The notes under the pieces were generated by a model. It saw only the letters and a list, made by a program, of their open reading frames with translations, did no database searches and was not told where the DNA came from. Positions 50,096 to 59,354 of a DNA stretch of 64,000 bases are shown here, piece by piece. This stretch comes from an uncultured Alphaproteobacteria bacterium (GTDB lineage: Bacteria; Pseudomonadota; Alphaproteobacteria; Caulobacterales; Parvularculaceae). Numbering within the stretch: position 1 is the first letter of the stretch; each line of letters opens with the position of its first letter. Position numbers and translations under genes: made by a program. Location: positions 112,067 to 176,066 of the forward strand of contig CADEDN010000005.1 in NCBI GenBank assembly GCA_902826095.1, given 5' to 3'.

Positions 50096-52180
50096 TCATT
50101 CGCATTCGAAGTCGTCCTTGCCGACCGGCTTGCATCGCGGCGGGAAGCCGTGCTTGCGCCAATAGACGGGAAGGCCGTGTTCGACGATCAAACGCTTGCG
50201 CTCTGGCGAGGCGGTCCATTCTGGAAACCCGGTCGTCGCCCACCACCAGCTGTCCTCAATCGGGTTCAGGCGATCATAGGCGCCGAACAGGAAGAGTACC
50301 GAGGTTTCCGTGAAGGAGCTCGGCGCCAGCTTTGCGCCCATGCCTTCAAGACGCGCCTCGACAATGCGCAGCGCCTCCGTTCGATCGTATGCCGGGTTGG
50401 ATTGCGCCTGAAAGATCATGTCGACGGCCCAGCTCATGTCGCCCGGACCGAACGAACGGGCGGTCTCGTTGATCTCGTACAGAAAGGCCGCGTCATCGCC
50501 GCGGCTTAGATACGCGCCCCAAACCGGCGCGGTGGCGCCCGCGGCGAATCCATGGCGCAAGTTGTCTTTCAATGTCGCGAGCCCGCCCTCCACGTCTCCG
50601 GCGAGGACTTGCGCTGCGGACTTAAGGTCGCGGCAAATATTATAGTCGGGGTTGAGCCAGAGGCACCGCTCGTAATCGGCGATCGCGCGGTCAAAAAAGC
50701 CGAGATCGCGCCAGAGGTTCGCCCGCCATAAATACGCCGTCTCGTCCTTTGGGTTGCGCGCGATCGCTTGATCGAAATGGGAGAACGCCGCTTCGAAGTC
50801 GGATCCTCGCCCGAATTCGCCGGCGAGGACGGTGAAGGGAAGCGACAGCGACGGATCGAGCGCGAGCGCCTTTCGCGCCGCCTCCACCGCAAGCGCCGGA
50901 AAATCCCGATCGAGGTCCGCGCCGCTTAGCCAGCCCGGCGCCAGCGAATAGCTGGCGGCAAGCGCAGCCCAGGCTCTGGCGAATGAAGGATCGACCGCCG
51001 CCGCACGCTCCAGCGCCTCAATGCTGCGGATGATGTTGTCCTGACCGCGCAACGCGAACCGCGTCTGCCCCTCGAGAAACAGCGCATAGGCGTCGGCGTC
51101 ATCGGTGTCAGCCACACGGGGCGCGGGCGCGGCGATCCGCGCAGGCGCTCCGATGCGGCCCGACAATTGTTCAACGATCGCCTTCGTTATTTCATCCTGA
51201 ACGGCGAAGATGTTTTCCGTTGTCAGCGTGCGGTCGAAGGAGTCTGACCACAAGAGCTTGTCGGCTTCCGCGTCGATCAGCTGCGCCGTGATGCGTATGG
51301 CGGCGCCCGATTTTCTGACGCTGCCTTCGAGAACATGCCGCACATGGAGCTGATCGGCGATCAACGGAATGCCGATCTTTTCCTGTCCCTTGAACTGGAA
51401 CGACGACGTGCGCGAGGCGACGATGAGGCCGTCTACCTTCGCGAGAACGTTCAAGATTTCCGCCGCGACGCCGTCAGAGAAATATTCCTGGTCCTTCTCC
51501 GGCGACATGTCGGCGAACGGAAGCACCGCGATCGACGCGGCGGGCGCGTCCTTCGAGACGCCTGCGACGCCTGGCGTCGCAGGCTCCTCAGGATGATGAG
51601 CCTGCAATGCCGCCTCACCCTGAGGAGCGCTCGCCGACTGCGGCGAGCGCGTCCCGAAGGGCCTGGCGACAAGGAACGCGCCGCCGACGAAGAGCGCCGC
51701 GCCGACCGCGATCGCGGCCAGCGCCGGCGGCGTCTTGAGGCGCTGCAGCAATGTCCGCCTGGTCGCCGCGGCCGCCGTCGGAGCGGCCTCGCCCGAGACG
51801 CGCGCCTTCAGTGTACGGACGAGGTCGACGAATTCGGCCGCCGCGCGATCGCCATGCCAGGCTGAGAAGTCGATTGTCTGGAAGCTTCGAAAGCCGATCC
51901 GCGGCGCGACGGCGTCGAGGGCGATCGGAACCAGATTGCCCTTGTCGCGGCCGACCGCCGCTTCGTCGCCGACCCAGGTCGAGGCGATCGACGTCTTCGA
52001 CCAGGCGACGAGGACCGCCTTCGCCGCGTCGAGCTTCGCCTCTGTCTCCTTTGAAAAGTCCGCGCCGCCGGCGAGATTTCCGTCCCACCAGACCGCCAAT
52101 CCTTCCGCTTCAAGCGCCGCGGCGAGCCTCTCGATCCGTGAGCGGTCTTCCCGCGCGTAAGAGATGAAGATGTCGGCCAT
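50096..52180 (-). CDS. TIR domain / transmembrane / TolB-like-FlgO / TPR protein
   Basis: The 694-residue protein has a clear TIR domain first (ADIFISYAREDRSRIERLAAALEAEGLAVWWD, then SKTSIASTWVGDEAAVGRDKGNLVPIALD). A transmembrane helix lies near 145-165 (ALAAIAVGAALFVGGAFLVA), followed by a linker that includes a dispersed repeat. Then comes the SIAVLPFADMSPEKDQEYFSDGVAAEILNVLAKVDGLIVASRTSSF domain typical of adenylate-cyclase-linked/CadC-like proteins, and TPR repeats. No NADase-specific Glu can be asserted. Such proteins are widespread signal or scaffold proteins. ATG 52180 is preferred over TTG 52204. Confidence 0.9.
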   Translation of the reverse strand: MADIFISYAREDRSRIERLAAALEAEGLAVWWDGNLAGGADFSKETEAKLDAAKAVLVAWSKTSIASTWVGDEAAVGRDKGNLVPIALDAVAPRIGFRSFQTIDFSAWHGDRAAAEFVDLVRTLKARVSGEAAPTAAAATRRTLLQRLKTPPALAAIAVGAALFVGGAFLVARPFGTRSPQSASAPQGEAALQAHHPEEPATPGVAGVSKDAPAASIAVLPFADMSPEKDQEYFSDGVAAEILNVLAKVDGLIVASRTSSFQFKGQEKIGIPLIADQLHVRHVLEGSVRKSGAAIRITAQLIDAEADKLLWSDSFDRTLTTENIFAVQDEITKAIVEQLSGRIGAPARIAAPAPRVADTDDADAYALFLEGQTRFALRGQDNIIRSIEALERAAAVDPSFARAWAALAASYSLAPGWLSGADLDRDFPALAVEAARKALALDPSLSLPFTVLAGEFGRGSDFEAAFSHFDQAIARNPKDETAYLWRANLWRDLGFFDRAIADYERCLWLNPDYNICRDLKSAAQVLAGDVEGGLATLKDNLRHGFAAGATAPVWGAYLSRGDDAAFLYEINETARSFGPGDMSWAVDMIFQAQSNPAYDRTEALRIVEARLEGMGAKLAPSSFTETSVLFLFGAYDRLNPIEDSWWWATTGFPEWTASPERKRLIVEHGLPVYWRKHGFPPRCKPVGKDDFECE
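51546..51667. repeat. Dispersed repeat inside the TIR-TPR gene
   Basis: The tract starts GCGTCCTTCGAGACGCC and contains GGCTCCTCAGGATGA, both also found at 63617-63660 in non-coding sequence, plus CACCCTGAGGAGCGC and nested hairpins. It encodes residues of about 171-212, a Pro/Ala/Ser-rich linker, without breaking the frame. Confidence 0.72.
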
Positions 52181-52246
52181 GATCTGCGCTGCGCGTTTCG
52201 GCAATCCGGTTTGTACCGCGACGGCGGCCTTTGTTCTACTGGAGCG

Positions 52247-54283
52247 TTACTCCGCCGCCAGCGCCATCGGCGCGGTTTCGCTGCCGCGCGCCGTCAGCAC
52301 GCGGCCGAGTCTTTTCTTTTCGAACGCCGGCGTGAAGTCGCGGCCGTTCCAGACTTCCTCGCCGCGGATGAAGACCTTGGCGACGACGCCGTCGGAGCGG
52401 TTGACGAGCTGGTCGTTCTGCAAAATCTCGCGCCAGATGCGGATGGTGTTCGCCTCTCCGTCATGGCGCGCGAGCGCTTTCGGGTCGATGAGGACGATGT
52501 CGGCCTGATCGCCAGGTTCGATCGAGCCGGCGTCGATGTCGAAAACCGCCGCGGCGTCTCTGGTCAGGCGCTTCACCATATAGGCGACGCCTTCATCGCC
52601 CTTCGCCTCGAGCGCGATCCTCAGCGCCCGGAGGTTCACGTCGTAAAAGGCGAGGTTGGTGAGATGCGCGCCGGAATCAGCAAAGCCTGGCAGAAACGCC
52701 TTGCTCATCGTGATCCTTGAGACGGCTTTCGCGTCCTCATTCGCGCTGACGGTCGACCAGCGGAATCTGCGGTCCCACATCTTGAGGAGGTGGAAGAAGA
52801 AATCGGCGTCGTCCGCGACCGGCGGGAAGGCGGCGAAGACGGCGCGTTCGTCGCCGGCGGCCTCCGGCCTTGCTCCCCCGCTTGCGGGGGAGCTGTCAGG
52901 CGCAGCCTGACTGAGGGGGCCCGCTCCATCTGCGCTGGCAGGCGCCTGTGACTCCCCCCCTCCGTCAGCTTCGCTGACACCTCCCCCGCGGCGCGGGGGA
53001 GGAAAGGGCGCGGCCGCCTGAAACCGCTTCAGCCGTTCGAAAACAGCTCCGAGGTTCTCGCCCTTCCAGGCGGCGACGGGGCAATCCTCGACGGTCATTT
53101 CCTCGATCGCGCGGCGCATCGCCCATGTCTCGAGGCGCAGCTTGCGGCGAAGGCGCGCGAGAAGGCTCCCGGTCTTTCCCTTGCGCCACATCGCCTTGAA
53201 GCGCGCCTCATAGGCGGGGTCGGCGTAGAGCCTCGCGCGCGCCGCATCGTCCTCAAGATCGGGCTTCATCAGTTCACGGAGTTCCGGGATCTCCTCGGCG
53301 AGCGGCGAGACCGGTCCGTCCGAATAGACCTTGAAGCGCGCGGCGAGGCTCTGGAGATGGAATTTCCCCTTGACGAGCGGCGAGTTCAGCAGAGCGACCA
53401 GAAAATGCGCGCTTTTGATGATGTTGCGGTTCGAGCGGACGTCGAGCGCTGCGACGGCGGTGATCTTCAGCGGCTTGCCGAAGAAGCGCCCGCTGGTCAG
53501 CAGAAACGTCCGGAAGACGCGCAGCGGGCTCTCGGTCGGCGGCGTCGCCTGCCAGACGCGGCCAGCGCGGCGCACGATGCCGGTCAGGCGTTTTAGTTCC
53601 TGATAGCCGCCATATTGCGAAGGGATCCGCCGGTCGCGATTGGGATCGTTCGAGAGATAATGGAACGGCAGGCCGTCCGATGAAAAGCCGGCGTAACCCT
53701 CGCGCATCCCCTTTTCGAGGAGGCGCTCCATCTCGCAAAGCTCCGCCTGCGTCGGATCGCGCGTCACCGACGCCGTCGTTCCCATCGCCGCGATCCGAAG
53801 CATCGAATAGGGGATCATCGGCGCGATGTTGGGGCCGAGATTGAGCGCGCCGAGATGGTCGAGATAGTCCTTCGAATCCGTCCATGTCGCGCGGTCGGCG
53901 ACGCGCTTCAGCACGGGTTTGGGGATGTTTTCGACGCGCGCGAAACAATCGACGACCGGGTCCTCGCCGCCCGCGCGCTGCGCGCCGAAAGCAAGACCCA
54001 GGGAACAATTCGAGACGACGACGCTCGTCGTCCCGTGGCGAACCGATTCCGGCAGGCCGGGGCTGAGTTCAACCTCAAGATCATAATGGGTGTGGATGTC
54101 GAGAAGCCCGGGCATGAGCCACAGGCCCGTCGCATCGACGACGCGCGCGGCGAGCGCCGCCGGCAAATCCTTGCCGCGCGCGGCGATGCGCCCGTCTTTG
54201 ACGGCGATGTCGCCGATCGCGGGCGCGGCCCCCGATCCGTCGAAGATCGTCGCATTCCGGATGAGAAGGTCGAAGCCCGCCAT
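52247..54283 (-). CDS. N-acyl-D-amino-acid deacylase-like amidohydrolase
   Basis: The 678-residue protein has the D-aminoacylase layout: FDLLIRNATIFDGSG, metal motif DIHTHYDLE (His64, His66), SVVVSNCSLG with the Cys ligand, GFSSDGLPFHYLS, and near the end ADSGAHLTN, DQADIVLIDPKAL. It belongs to the amidohydrolase superfamily, which removes acyl groups from D-amino acids; the exact substrate is uncertain. Residues about 425-471 are a foreign Pro/Gly/Ala-rich segment encoded by a 141-bp dispersed repeat in frame. The downstream gene on this strand is the TIR-TPR gene. Confidence 0.92.
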   Translation of the reverse strand: MAGFDLLIRNATIFDGSGAAPAIGDIAVKDGRIAARGKDLPAALAARVVDATGLWLMPGLLDIHTHYDLEVELSPGLPESVRHGTTSVVVSNCSLGLAFGAQRAGGEDPVVDCFARVENIPKPVLKRVADRATWTDSKDYLDHLGALNLGPNIAPMIPYSMLRIAAMGTTASVTRDPTQAELCEMERLLEKGMREGYAGFSSDGLPFHYLSNDPNRDRRIPSQYGGYQELKRLTGIVRRAGRVWQATPPTESPLRVFRTFLLTSGRFFGKPLKITAVAALDVRSNRNIIKSAHFLVALLNSPLVKGKFHLQSLAARFKVYSDGPVSPLAEEIPELRELMKPDLEDDAARARLYADPAYEARFKAMWRKGKTGSLLARLRRKLRLETWAMRRAIEEMTVEDCPVAAWKGENLGAVFERLKRFQAAAPFPPPRRGGGVSEADGGGESQAPASADGAGPLSQAAPDSSPASGGARPEAAGDERAVFAAFPPVADDADFFFHLLKMWDRRFRWSTVSANEDAKAVSRITMSKAFLPGFADSGAHLTNLAFYDVNLRALRIALEAKGDEGVAYMVKRLTRDAAAVFDIDAGSIEPGDQADIVLIDPKALARHDGEANTIRIWREILQNDQLVNRSDGVVAKVFIRGEEVWNGRDFTPAFEKKRLGRVLTARGSETAPMALAAE
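52870..53010. repeat. Dispersed repeat, copy D2 (inside the amidohydrolase gene)
   Basis: The 141-bp tract (47 codons) matches D1 (49911-50050), with shared TTGCTCCCCCGCTTGCGGGG, GTCAGGCGCAGCCTGACTGA and CTCCCCCGC...GGAGGAAAGGGCG blocks. It sits in the coding sequence between FQAAAP and the conserved region VADDADFFFHLLKMW, and keeps the frame. Confidence 0.9.
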
Positions 54284-54572
54284 CGCCGGAACCTATGGCG
54301 CGGGCGACGCCGACGGCAAGCGCCGCGCGCAGGCCGGCGCGCTTTTCCGCCGACAAGCGGAGTCGCGCGATCGCGTCAAAGCCGCTCTCGGGCGACATCC
54401 GGCGCCGAGAAAAAGCGGCCGCAGTGGAAGAGATATAAGTGCGCTGGAACCGTAATTATGTCACCGGGCGCGCCTGTCCCCGAAATGATCATCCTCGCGA
54501 CACGAATCCTTTGCGATGATGTCACAAAAAAATGGGATCGACGCCATCTCTTCTAATTGGGGTGTCATCATC

Positions 54573-56921
54573 ATGAAAAATCGGGCTAGGTCGCTTTTGG
54601 CGGCCAGTCAATTTGCTGTTTTCGTCACGCTCGCAGGGAACGCCGCGGCGCAAGACGATGCGTCGGTCAACGAGCGCGACGCTCGGAAAATTCAGCCGGC
54701 CGACGAAATCGTGGTGCAGGGCGCGATCGGCTATCGCAATCGCTCCGATGCGGCCGTGCCGACGCTTGAATATGGCGAGGAGTATTTCCAGCGCTTCGAG
54801 CCGCTGACCGCCGGCGACGCCCTAAAGCGCGTGCCCAGCGTCACCTTCCTCTCCGACGTCATCGAGTCGGACGGCGCCCGCCTTCGCGGCCTCGATCCGG
54901 GCTACACGCAAATTCTCATCAACGGTGAGCGCGTGCCGGGCGCGGGAACGGACCGCTCGTTCTTTCTTGATCGCATTCCGGCCGAACTCATCGATCGCGT
55001 CGAGATTGTTCGCTCGTCGAGCGCGCGCCGCACGGGCGATGCTGTCGCCGGAACGCTCAATATCGTCCTGCGCGACGGCTTCGCGCTAGACGGCGGCTAT
55101 CTTCGCGGCGGCGCGCTGCGGTTCGACGACGCGACGCTGAAGGAAACTGCGGGCGTCGTCTGGGGCGGCGAAGTCGGGCCGGGGCGTCTGCTCTTCGGCG
55201 CCAATGTTCAGGGTCGCTACAATCCGAAGGAAAAGATCAGCCTGCGCTACGGCGACTCGCCGGAGAACAATCCGACATTCGCCGTCGACGATTTCGACAA
55301 TCGCGAGGACCAGTCGGACATACGCGACGGGCGCGACTATTCCTTCAACGCCAATTACGAAATCCGCACCGACGATAATCAGGAGTTCGAGCTTTCAGGC
55401 TTTCTCGTCATCACTGATCGGACGGAATCGGAACGCTCCTATGAATATGAAGATCCGATCGCCGTATCGTCGCCGCGCCCCGTCGGCGACCTCATCACCG
55501 ACAATCGCCAGGAGCAGGTGATCGACCAGACCAATTACACGGTCAGCGGACGCTATCAGCGCGATCTCCTCGGCGGGAGAACGCAATTCAAGGTCGGCTA
55601 TGCGAGCTTCGACGAGGGTCGCGACGACACCGAAGCCGAGATCGATTTCGACGATGTCGAGGGCGAAATCGCTTTCGTCCGCACCGACATCGAAGATCAG
55701 GAATTGACGTTCGAACTCGAGCACGAAGCGCCGCTTTCCGGCGCCGTCAATTTGGTGTTCGGCGGTTTCCACCAGATCAAGGATCGCGACACGGCCATTT
55801 TCGAAGGCGAGGAGGATCTCGACAACTCGGTCGGATTCGCCGGCTACAATCAGTTCGAGAACAACCCGTTCGAATTCGGCGCGCCGCCGGATCCGGCCGA
55901 CGCCGTCGCCGGCGGCGTCAGCAAGATTGAGGAGGACCGGCTCGATTTCTTCGCGCTTGTTGAGGGCGTCTCGGGTCCCGCTTCATGGGAAGCCGGCCTT
56001 AGATGGGAGTCGACCGACGTCTCGATCGAGGACTTCACGCTCGCGGCGCCGGCCGCGCCGATCGAGAACGACTATGATTACTTCCTGCCGTCAGCGTCTA
56101 TGAAAATCGATCTGACCGCGAATGACCGCGTCACGATTTCGGGAGCCCGCACGGTGCGCCGTCCGAACTTCAATTTCCTCTCGCCGGCGCTGCTTGAGAC
56201 TGAATTCGGCGACAATGATTTCATCGGCAATCCGCTGCTCCGGCCGGAAACTTCATGGGGCGGCGACATCGGCTTTGAACGCCGCCTCGGCGGGCACGGC
56301 GTCATCGGCGTCAATTTCTTCTATCGATCGGTCAACGATCTTATCGAAGTGACGACCGTGCTCGATGCTGGAGGCCTCCCGGTCGAGGGATCAGAAGGTC
56401 CCGGCACATTCGTCGTCACTGCCGAGAACACCGGCGACGGCGAGGTCTACGGCGTCGAATTCGACTTGTCGACGCCGCTCGGCTTCATCGGCCTTCCCGA
56501 CACCGGCCTCTTCGGGAATTTCGCGTGGCTTGAAAGCGACATCGACGACCAGTTCGGCTCGCGCCGCTTTAATGATCAGTCGGAATTCGTCTACAATTTC
56601 GGCTTCATCCACGATCTCGTCGCGTTTGACGCCGCTTTCGGCGTCACCTACCGCAAGCAGGGCGACGCTTTCGGCCGCATCCTCGGCGAGGAGGTGACGA
56701 CGAGCTACGGCGGCGACCTTGAAGCGTTCGTTGAAAAGAGCTTCGCCGAGCGCTTCACGCTGCGCTTCGTCGGATCAAACCTGCTCAACGGATCGAAAGA
56801 CGAAACCTTCAACAAGTTCGACACCGTCGACGACCAGATCACTCGCAATTTCGACGAGTTCGAACTTGAGACCGAACAGGCGGGCCCTTGGTTCCAGCTG
56901 GTTGGACGCTTCGCGTTCTGA
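54573..56921 (+). CDS. TonB-dependent outer-membrane receptor
   Basis: The 782-residue protein starts at ATG 54573 with a signal peptide (cut after GNAAAQ). A TonB-box-like EIVVQG precedes the plug: ALKRVPSVTFLSDVIESDGARLRGLDPGYTQILINGERVPG, then LIDRVEIVRSSSARRTGDAVAGTLNIVLRDG. The rest is a beta barrel ending in Phe (QLVGRFAF), as usual for outer-membrane proteins. The phytase gene follows 72 bp downstream, so inositol phosphate or its metal complexes are the likely cargo; this pairing is known for beta-propeller phytases in Alphaproteobacteria. Confidence 0.95.
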   Translation: MKNRARSLLAASQFAVFVTLAGNAAAQDDASVNERDARKIQPADEIVVQGAIGYRNRSDAAVPTLEYGEEYFQRFEPLTAGDALKRVPSVTFLSDVIESDGARLRGLDPGYTQILINGERVPGAGTDRSFFLDRIPAELIDRVEIVRSSSARRTGDAVAGTLNIVLRDGFALDGGYLRGGALRFDDATLKETAGVVWGGEVGPGRLLFGANVQGRYNPKEKISLRYGDSPENNPTFAVDDFDNREDQSDIRDGRDYSFNANYEIRTDDNQEFELSGFLVITDRTESERSYEYEDPIAVSSPRPVGDLITDNRQEQVIDQTNYTVSGRYQRDLLGGRTQFKVGYASFDEGRDDTEAEIDFDDVEGEIAFVRTDIEDQELTFELEHEAPLSGAVNLVFGGFHQIKDRDTAIFEGEEDLDNSVGFAGYNQFENNPFEFGAPPDPADAVAGGVSKIEEDRLDFFALVEGVSGPASWEAGLRWESTDVSIEDFTLAAPAAPIENDYDYFLPSASMKIDLTANDRVTISGARTVRRPNFNFLSPALLETEFGDNDFIGNPLLRPETSWGGDIGFERRLGGHGVIGVNFFYRSVNDLIEVTTVLDAGGLPVEGSEGPGTFVVTAENTGDGEVYGVEFDLSTPLGFIGLPDTGLFGNFAWLESDIDDQFGSRRFNDQSEFVYNFGFIHDLVAFDAAFGVTYRKQGDAFGRILGEEVTTSYGGDLEAFVEKSFAERFTLRFVGSNLLNGSKDETFNKFDTVDDQITRNFDEFELETEQAGPWFQLVGRFAF

Positions 56922-56945
56922 GCCGGCTGTCGGCGGAAAAGCTCC

Positions 56946-56976
56946 AAACGCGGCAGGCTTGACCCGCCGCGTTTTT
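56946..56976 (+). terminator. Intrinsic terminator/attenuator between receptor and phytase genes
   Basis: AAACGCGGC pairs perfectly with GCCGCGTTT (9 bp, 11-nt loop) followed by TT. Located 17 bp before the phytase ATG, it could let the receptor be expressed more strongly than the phytase. Confidence 0.65.
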
Positions 56977-56993
56977 GCTAATGGATTGATGAG

Positions 56994-58034
56994 ATGACGA
57001 AGCGCGCTTTCGCCTTTCTTCCTCTTTTCGCCGCCGCGTGCGCGCCGCAAGTTCAAGAATCGTCTGTGGCGCCCTCGGCGGAAACGGCGCCGGCGCCGTC
57101 AGTTGAGGATTCCGCCGATGATCCCGCGATCTGGTTCAATTCCGGCGACCCCGAACGCTCGCTTATTCTCGGTACGGACAAACAGACGGGCCTTTACGTC
57201 TATGACCTGACGGGCGCGGAAATGCAGCGTCTTCCCGTCGGCCCGCTCAACAATGTCGATCTGCGCCAGATGGGGCCATCGTCATTCGATCTCGCCGTCG
57301 CCTCGAATGACGGACGCAATGTCGTCAGCGTGTTTTCAATCGACAGGCGAACCGGCGCCGTCGCGCCGCTTGCGGAGATCGCGACAGACAAGATTGAGCC
57401 TTACGGGATCTGCCTTGGCGCCTCGAAAGACGGCTATGACGTTTTCGTCACCTATAAGGACGGTACGGTTCAGGCGTTCCGTCTCATCATTGACGCGGCG
57501 CCCGCCATGAATCTCACCCGCACGATCAAGCTCGACACCCAGCTCGAAGGATGCGTGGTCGATGATGCGCAGGAGACGCTGTTCGTCGGCGAGGAAGCAA
57601 GAGGCGTGTGGTCGTTTGATCTCGCCGACGCTGGCGCGGCGCCTGTCCTTATCGACGCCGTCGGCTCAGCTTCAGGGCTTGCGGCCGATGTCGAAGGCGT
57701 CAGTCTTTGGCGCGGCGAGGACGGCAAGGGCTGGCTCGTCGTCTCGGCGCAAGGGGCGAGCCGCTTCATCGTTTATGATCGAATGCCGCCGCACGCGCCG
57801 CGCGGCGCCGTCAGCGTCGGAACGAGCGACGGTCCGCCAATGATCGATGCGGTGACTGGAACCGACGGGCTCGATGTCGCCTCGGCGCCGCTCGGGCCGG
57901 ATTATCCGCGCGGACTTCTCGTCGTGCAGGATGACGCCAACACCGCGCCCGCCGCCAATCAGAATTTCAAGCTCATCGATTGGCGCGAAGTCGAGGCCGC
58001 GCTCGATCTCGCCAGGCTCCAAAGAGAGCAATAG
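56994..58034 (+). CDS. Beta-propeller phytase, predicted lipoprotein
   Basis: The 346-residue protein has a lipobox (LFAAAC, Cys16). The mature part has the BPP motifs: DSADDPAIWFN, LILGTDKQTGLYVYDLTG, NNVDLR, DTQLEGCVVDDAQETLFVGEEARGVW, DVEGVSLW and the C-terminal VQDDAN-x6-NQNFKLIDW. These Asp/Glu residues bind Ca2+ and phytate. The enzyme releases phosphate from phytate outside the cytoplasm, with the TonB receptor upstream for uptake. Confidence 0.95.
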   Translation: MTKRAFAFLPLFAAACAPQVQESSVAPSAETAPAPSVEDSADDPAIWFNSGDPERSLILGTDKQTGLYVYDLTGAEMQRLPVGPLNNVDLRQMGPSSFDLAVASNDGRNVVSVFSIDRRTGAVAPLAEIATDKIEPYGICLGASKDGYDVFVTYKDGTVQAFRLIIDAAPAMNLTRTIKLDTQLEGCVVDDAQETLFVGEEARGVWSFDLADAGAAPVLIDAVGSASGLAADVEGVSLWRGEDGKGWLVVSAQGASRFIVYDRMPPHAPRGAVSVGTSDGPPMIDAVTGTDGLDVASAPLGPDYPRGLLVVQDDANTAPAANQNFKLIDWREVEAALDLARLQREQ

Positions 58035-58776
58035 TCGCTTCGCGAATTTGCGGTCTTGCCGTTTTCAGAGCGGCTGTTGAAATTATCGATAATAGCGTTT
58101 GAATTGCCGTGACAGAATTACGGTGACAGTGCGCTTTATTGGCGGCCGGCGGACCGCTCGCTGACTTTCGCTGATGGCCCGTCTGGCGCGCTTTGTCGTT
58201 CCCGGCGTTCGCCGCCGGAGGTCCCGGATAATCGCCTTCGGCGATTTCCGGGACGACAGGTGATGAGTATTCATCAGCGCAAATTGGGATCAGCCGGAGG
58301 CGCAATCCGCCGCGGGCGCCGCTGATGCGTGAACGGACGAATGCCCGCGCCGCGCGAAAACGCGCCCGAAAATACACGCAAATCGCCGCTTGAACGCGCG
58401 AGGGAAATCGCCAATTCCAATGTTGCTATGATGGGCGGGGCGATGAGCCCTGTCCGGCTCTTTGACAAGTGAACAGGCCGCGTTTGTCCGGCGACATGCT
58501 GGCGGCGCGAGGCGAAAAGGATGGCTCGGATCGCCGCCGTTTCGCAGCAAGGAACGCCCCGCGAAACGCGCGCGCGGCGATCGCGAAGCCGCGCCCGGGT
58601 CGCATCGAGCGCGCAGCGCCGGCGCGCGGATTGTCCGGCAAAGGCGGATCATCCGGCGCCGGACGCGCGCCCCGCGCGGCGAGCGCCTCAACGCCCTGTT
58701 GTCCGTGCGCTTCCTGATGACGCGATGCGCAATTCCCGATTGATGGGCGCTATGGCGGCGACCGACAAGCGGCGCG
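58035..58776. other. Repeat-containing intergenic region between phytase and lipoprotein genes
   Basis: These 742 bp hold dispersed repeat B2 (58213-58287). Beyond it is highly G/C-rich sequence with several short open frames on both strands, none with a start, ribosome site and protein-like composition. GCTCTTTGACAAGTGAAC at 58457-58474 resembles an rRNA boxA leader but no rRNA follows. Confidence 0.4.
58213..58287. repeat. Dispersed repeat, copy B2
   Basis: Matches 9689-9763 (CGCCGGAGGTCCCGGAT at the start, AGCGCAAATTGG at the end) in the same orientation with a few differences. Confidence 0.85.
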
Positions 58777-59286
58777 TCAGTTCGAACCTTGTCCGACGTC
58801 GGCGATTTCGCCGAGCGTCCGGTCGCCGCAGAGCACGGTGACGGTCCGGTATTCCGGATAGGCGCCCGGCGTTTCGAACGTCGCCGGCGCGGCCGTCACC
58901 ACTTGCGCGACGAGGCCCTCCGGCGGCGTTGCTTCGAAATTGATCCGCTGGCCCGGCGGCATCGCGCGATCGCTCGGCCCAAGCGTCATCGCGATCGAAT
59001 AGCCGGGCGTCGGCAGGTCGACGACGCCGGAAACATGCAATGTCATCCCGGTTCCGTCGCTCGCGGTCCAGGCTTTCCAGTCCCGGCTGTCGATGACGGG
59101 ACAGGGTTTGGCGGCGACCGCGGCAGGCTCGCCCGCGATTGTTTGCGGCTCGGCGGGCGCTGAAATCTCTTCCGATACGATCGGCGCCGGCGCTTCGGGC
59201 GCCGGTTCGGCCGCGGATGCGGGCGCTTCCCTTTTCGCGCAGGCGCAAAGCGCCAGAAAAGCCGACACGGCCAGCAAATTCTTCAT
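58777..59286 (-). CDS. Lipoprotein of unknown function, 169 aa
   Basis: The signal MKNLLAVSAFLALCAC gives a lipobox with Cys16. A Pro/Ala/Glu linker follows, then a small beta-rich domain: CPVIDSRDWKAWTASDGTGMTLHVSGVVDLPTPGYSIAMTLGPSDR, ending RTVTVLCGDRTLGEIADV. I do not recognise a named family, although the DSRDWxAWxxxxPGxxxxLxVxGxVxxPTPGY pattern is common in alphaproteobacterial lipoproteins. Confidence 0.82.
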   Translation of the reverse strand: MKNLLAVSAFLALCACAKREAPASAAEPAPEAPAPIVSEEISAPAEPQTIAGEPAAVAAKPCPVIDSRDWKAWTASDGTGMTLHVSGVVDLPTPGYSIAMTLGPSDRAMPPGQRINFEATPPEGLVAQVVTAAPATFETPGAYPEYRTVTVLCGDRTLGEIADVGQGSN

Positions 59287-59354
59287 CGATCAGCCTCCCT
59301 CATGAAACGCGAGAGACTACGCTCAATGAGCCTCGATTGTCATCCTTGGGCCGA

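Noticed and set aside
54515..54535. Possible Pho box half-site (TGTCACAAAAA) before the TonB receptor
   Set aside because: Only one half-site with no second repeat at 11-bp spacing; the phytase context makes it tempting but the sequence does not support it.
58457..58474. boxA-like rRNA leader sequence GCTCTTTGACAAGTGAAC
   Set aside because: No rRNA or tRNA sequence follows within the window on either strand; a single short match can occur by chance.
58462..58743. 93-residue Arg-rich open frame in the region before the lipoprotein gene
   Set aside because: Composition is that of an off-frame translation of G/C-rich DNA and there is no ribosome site.
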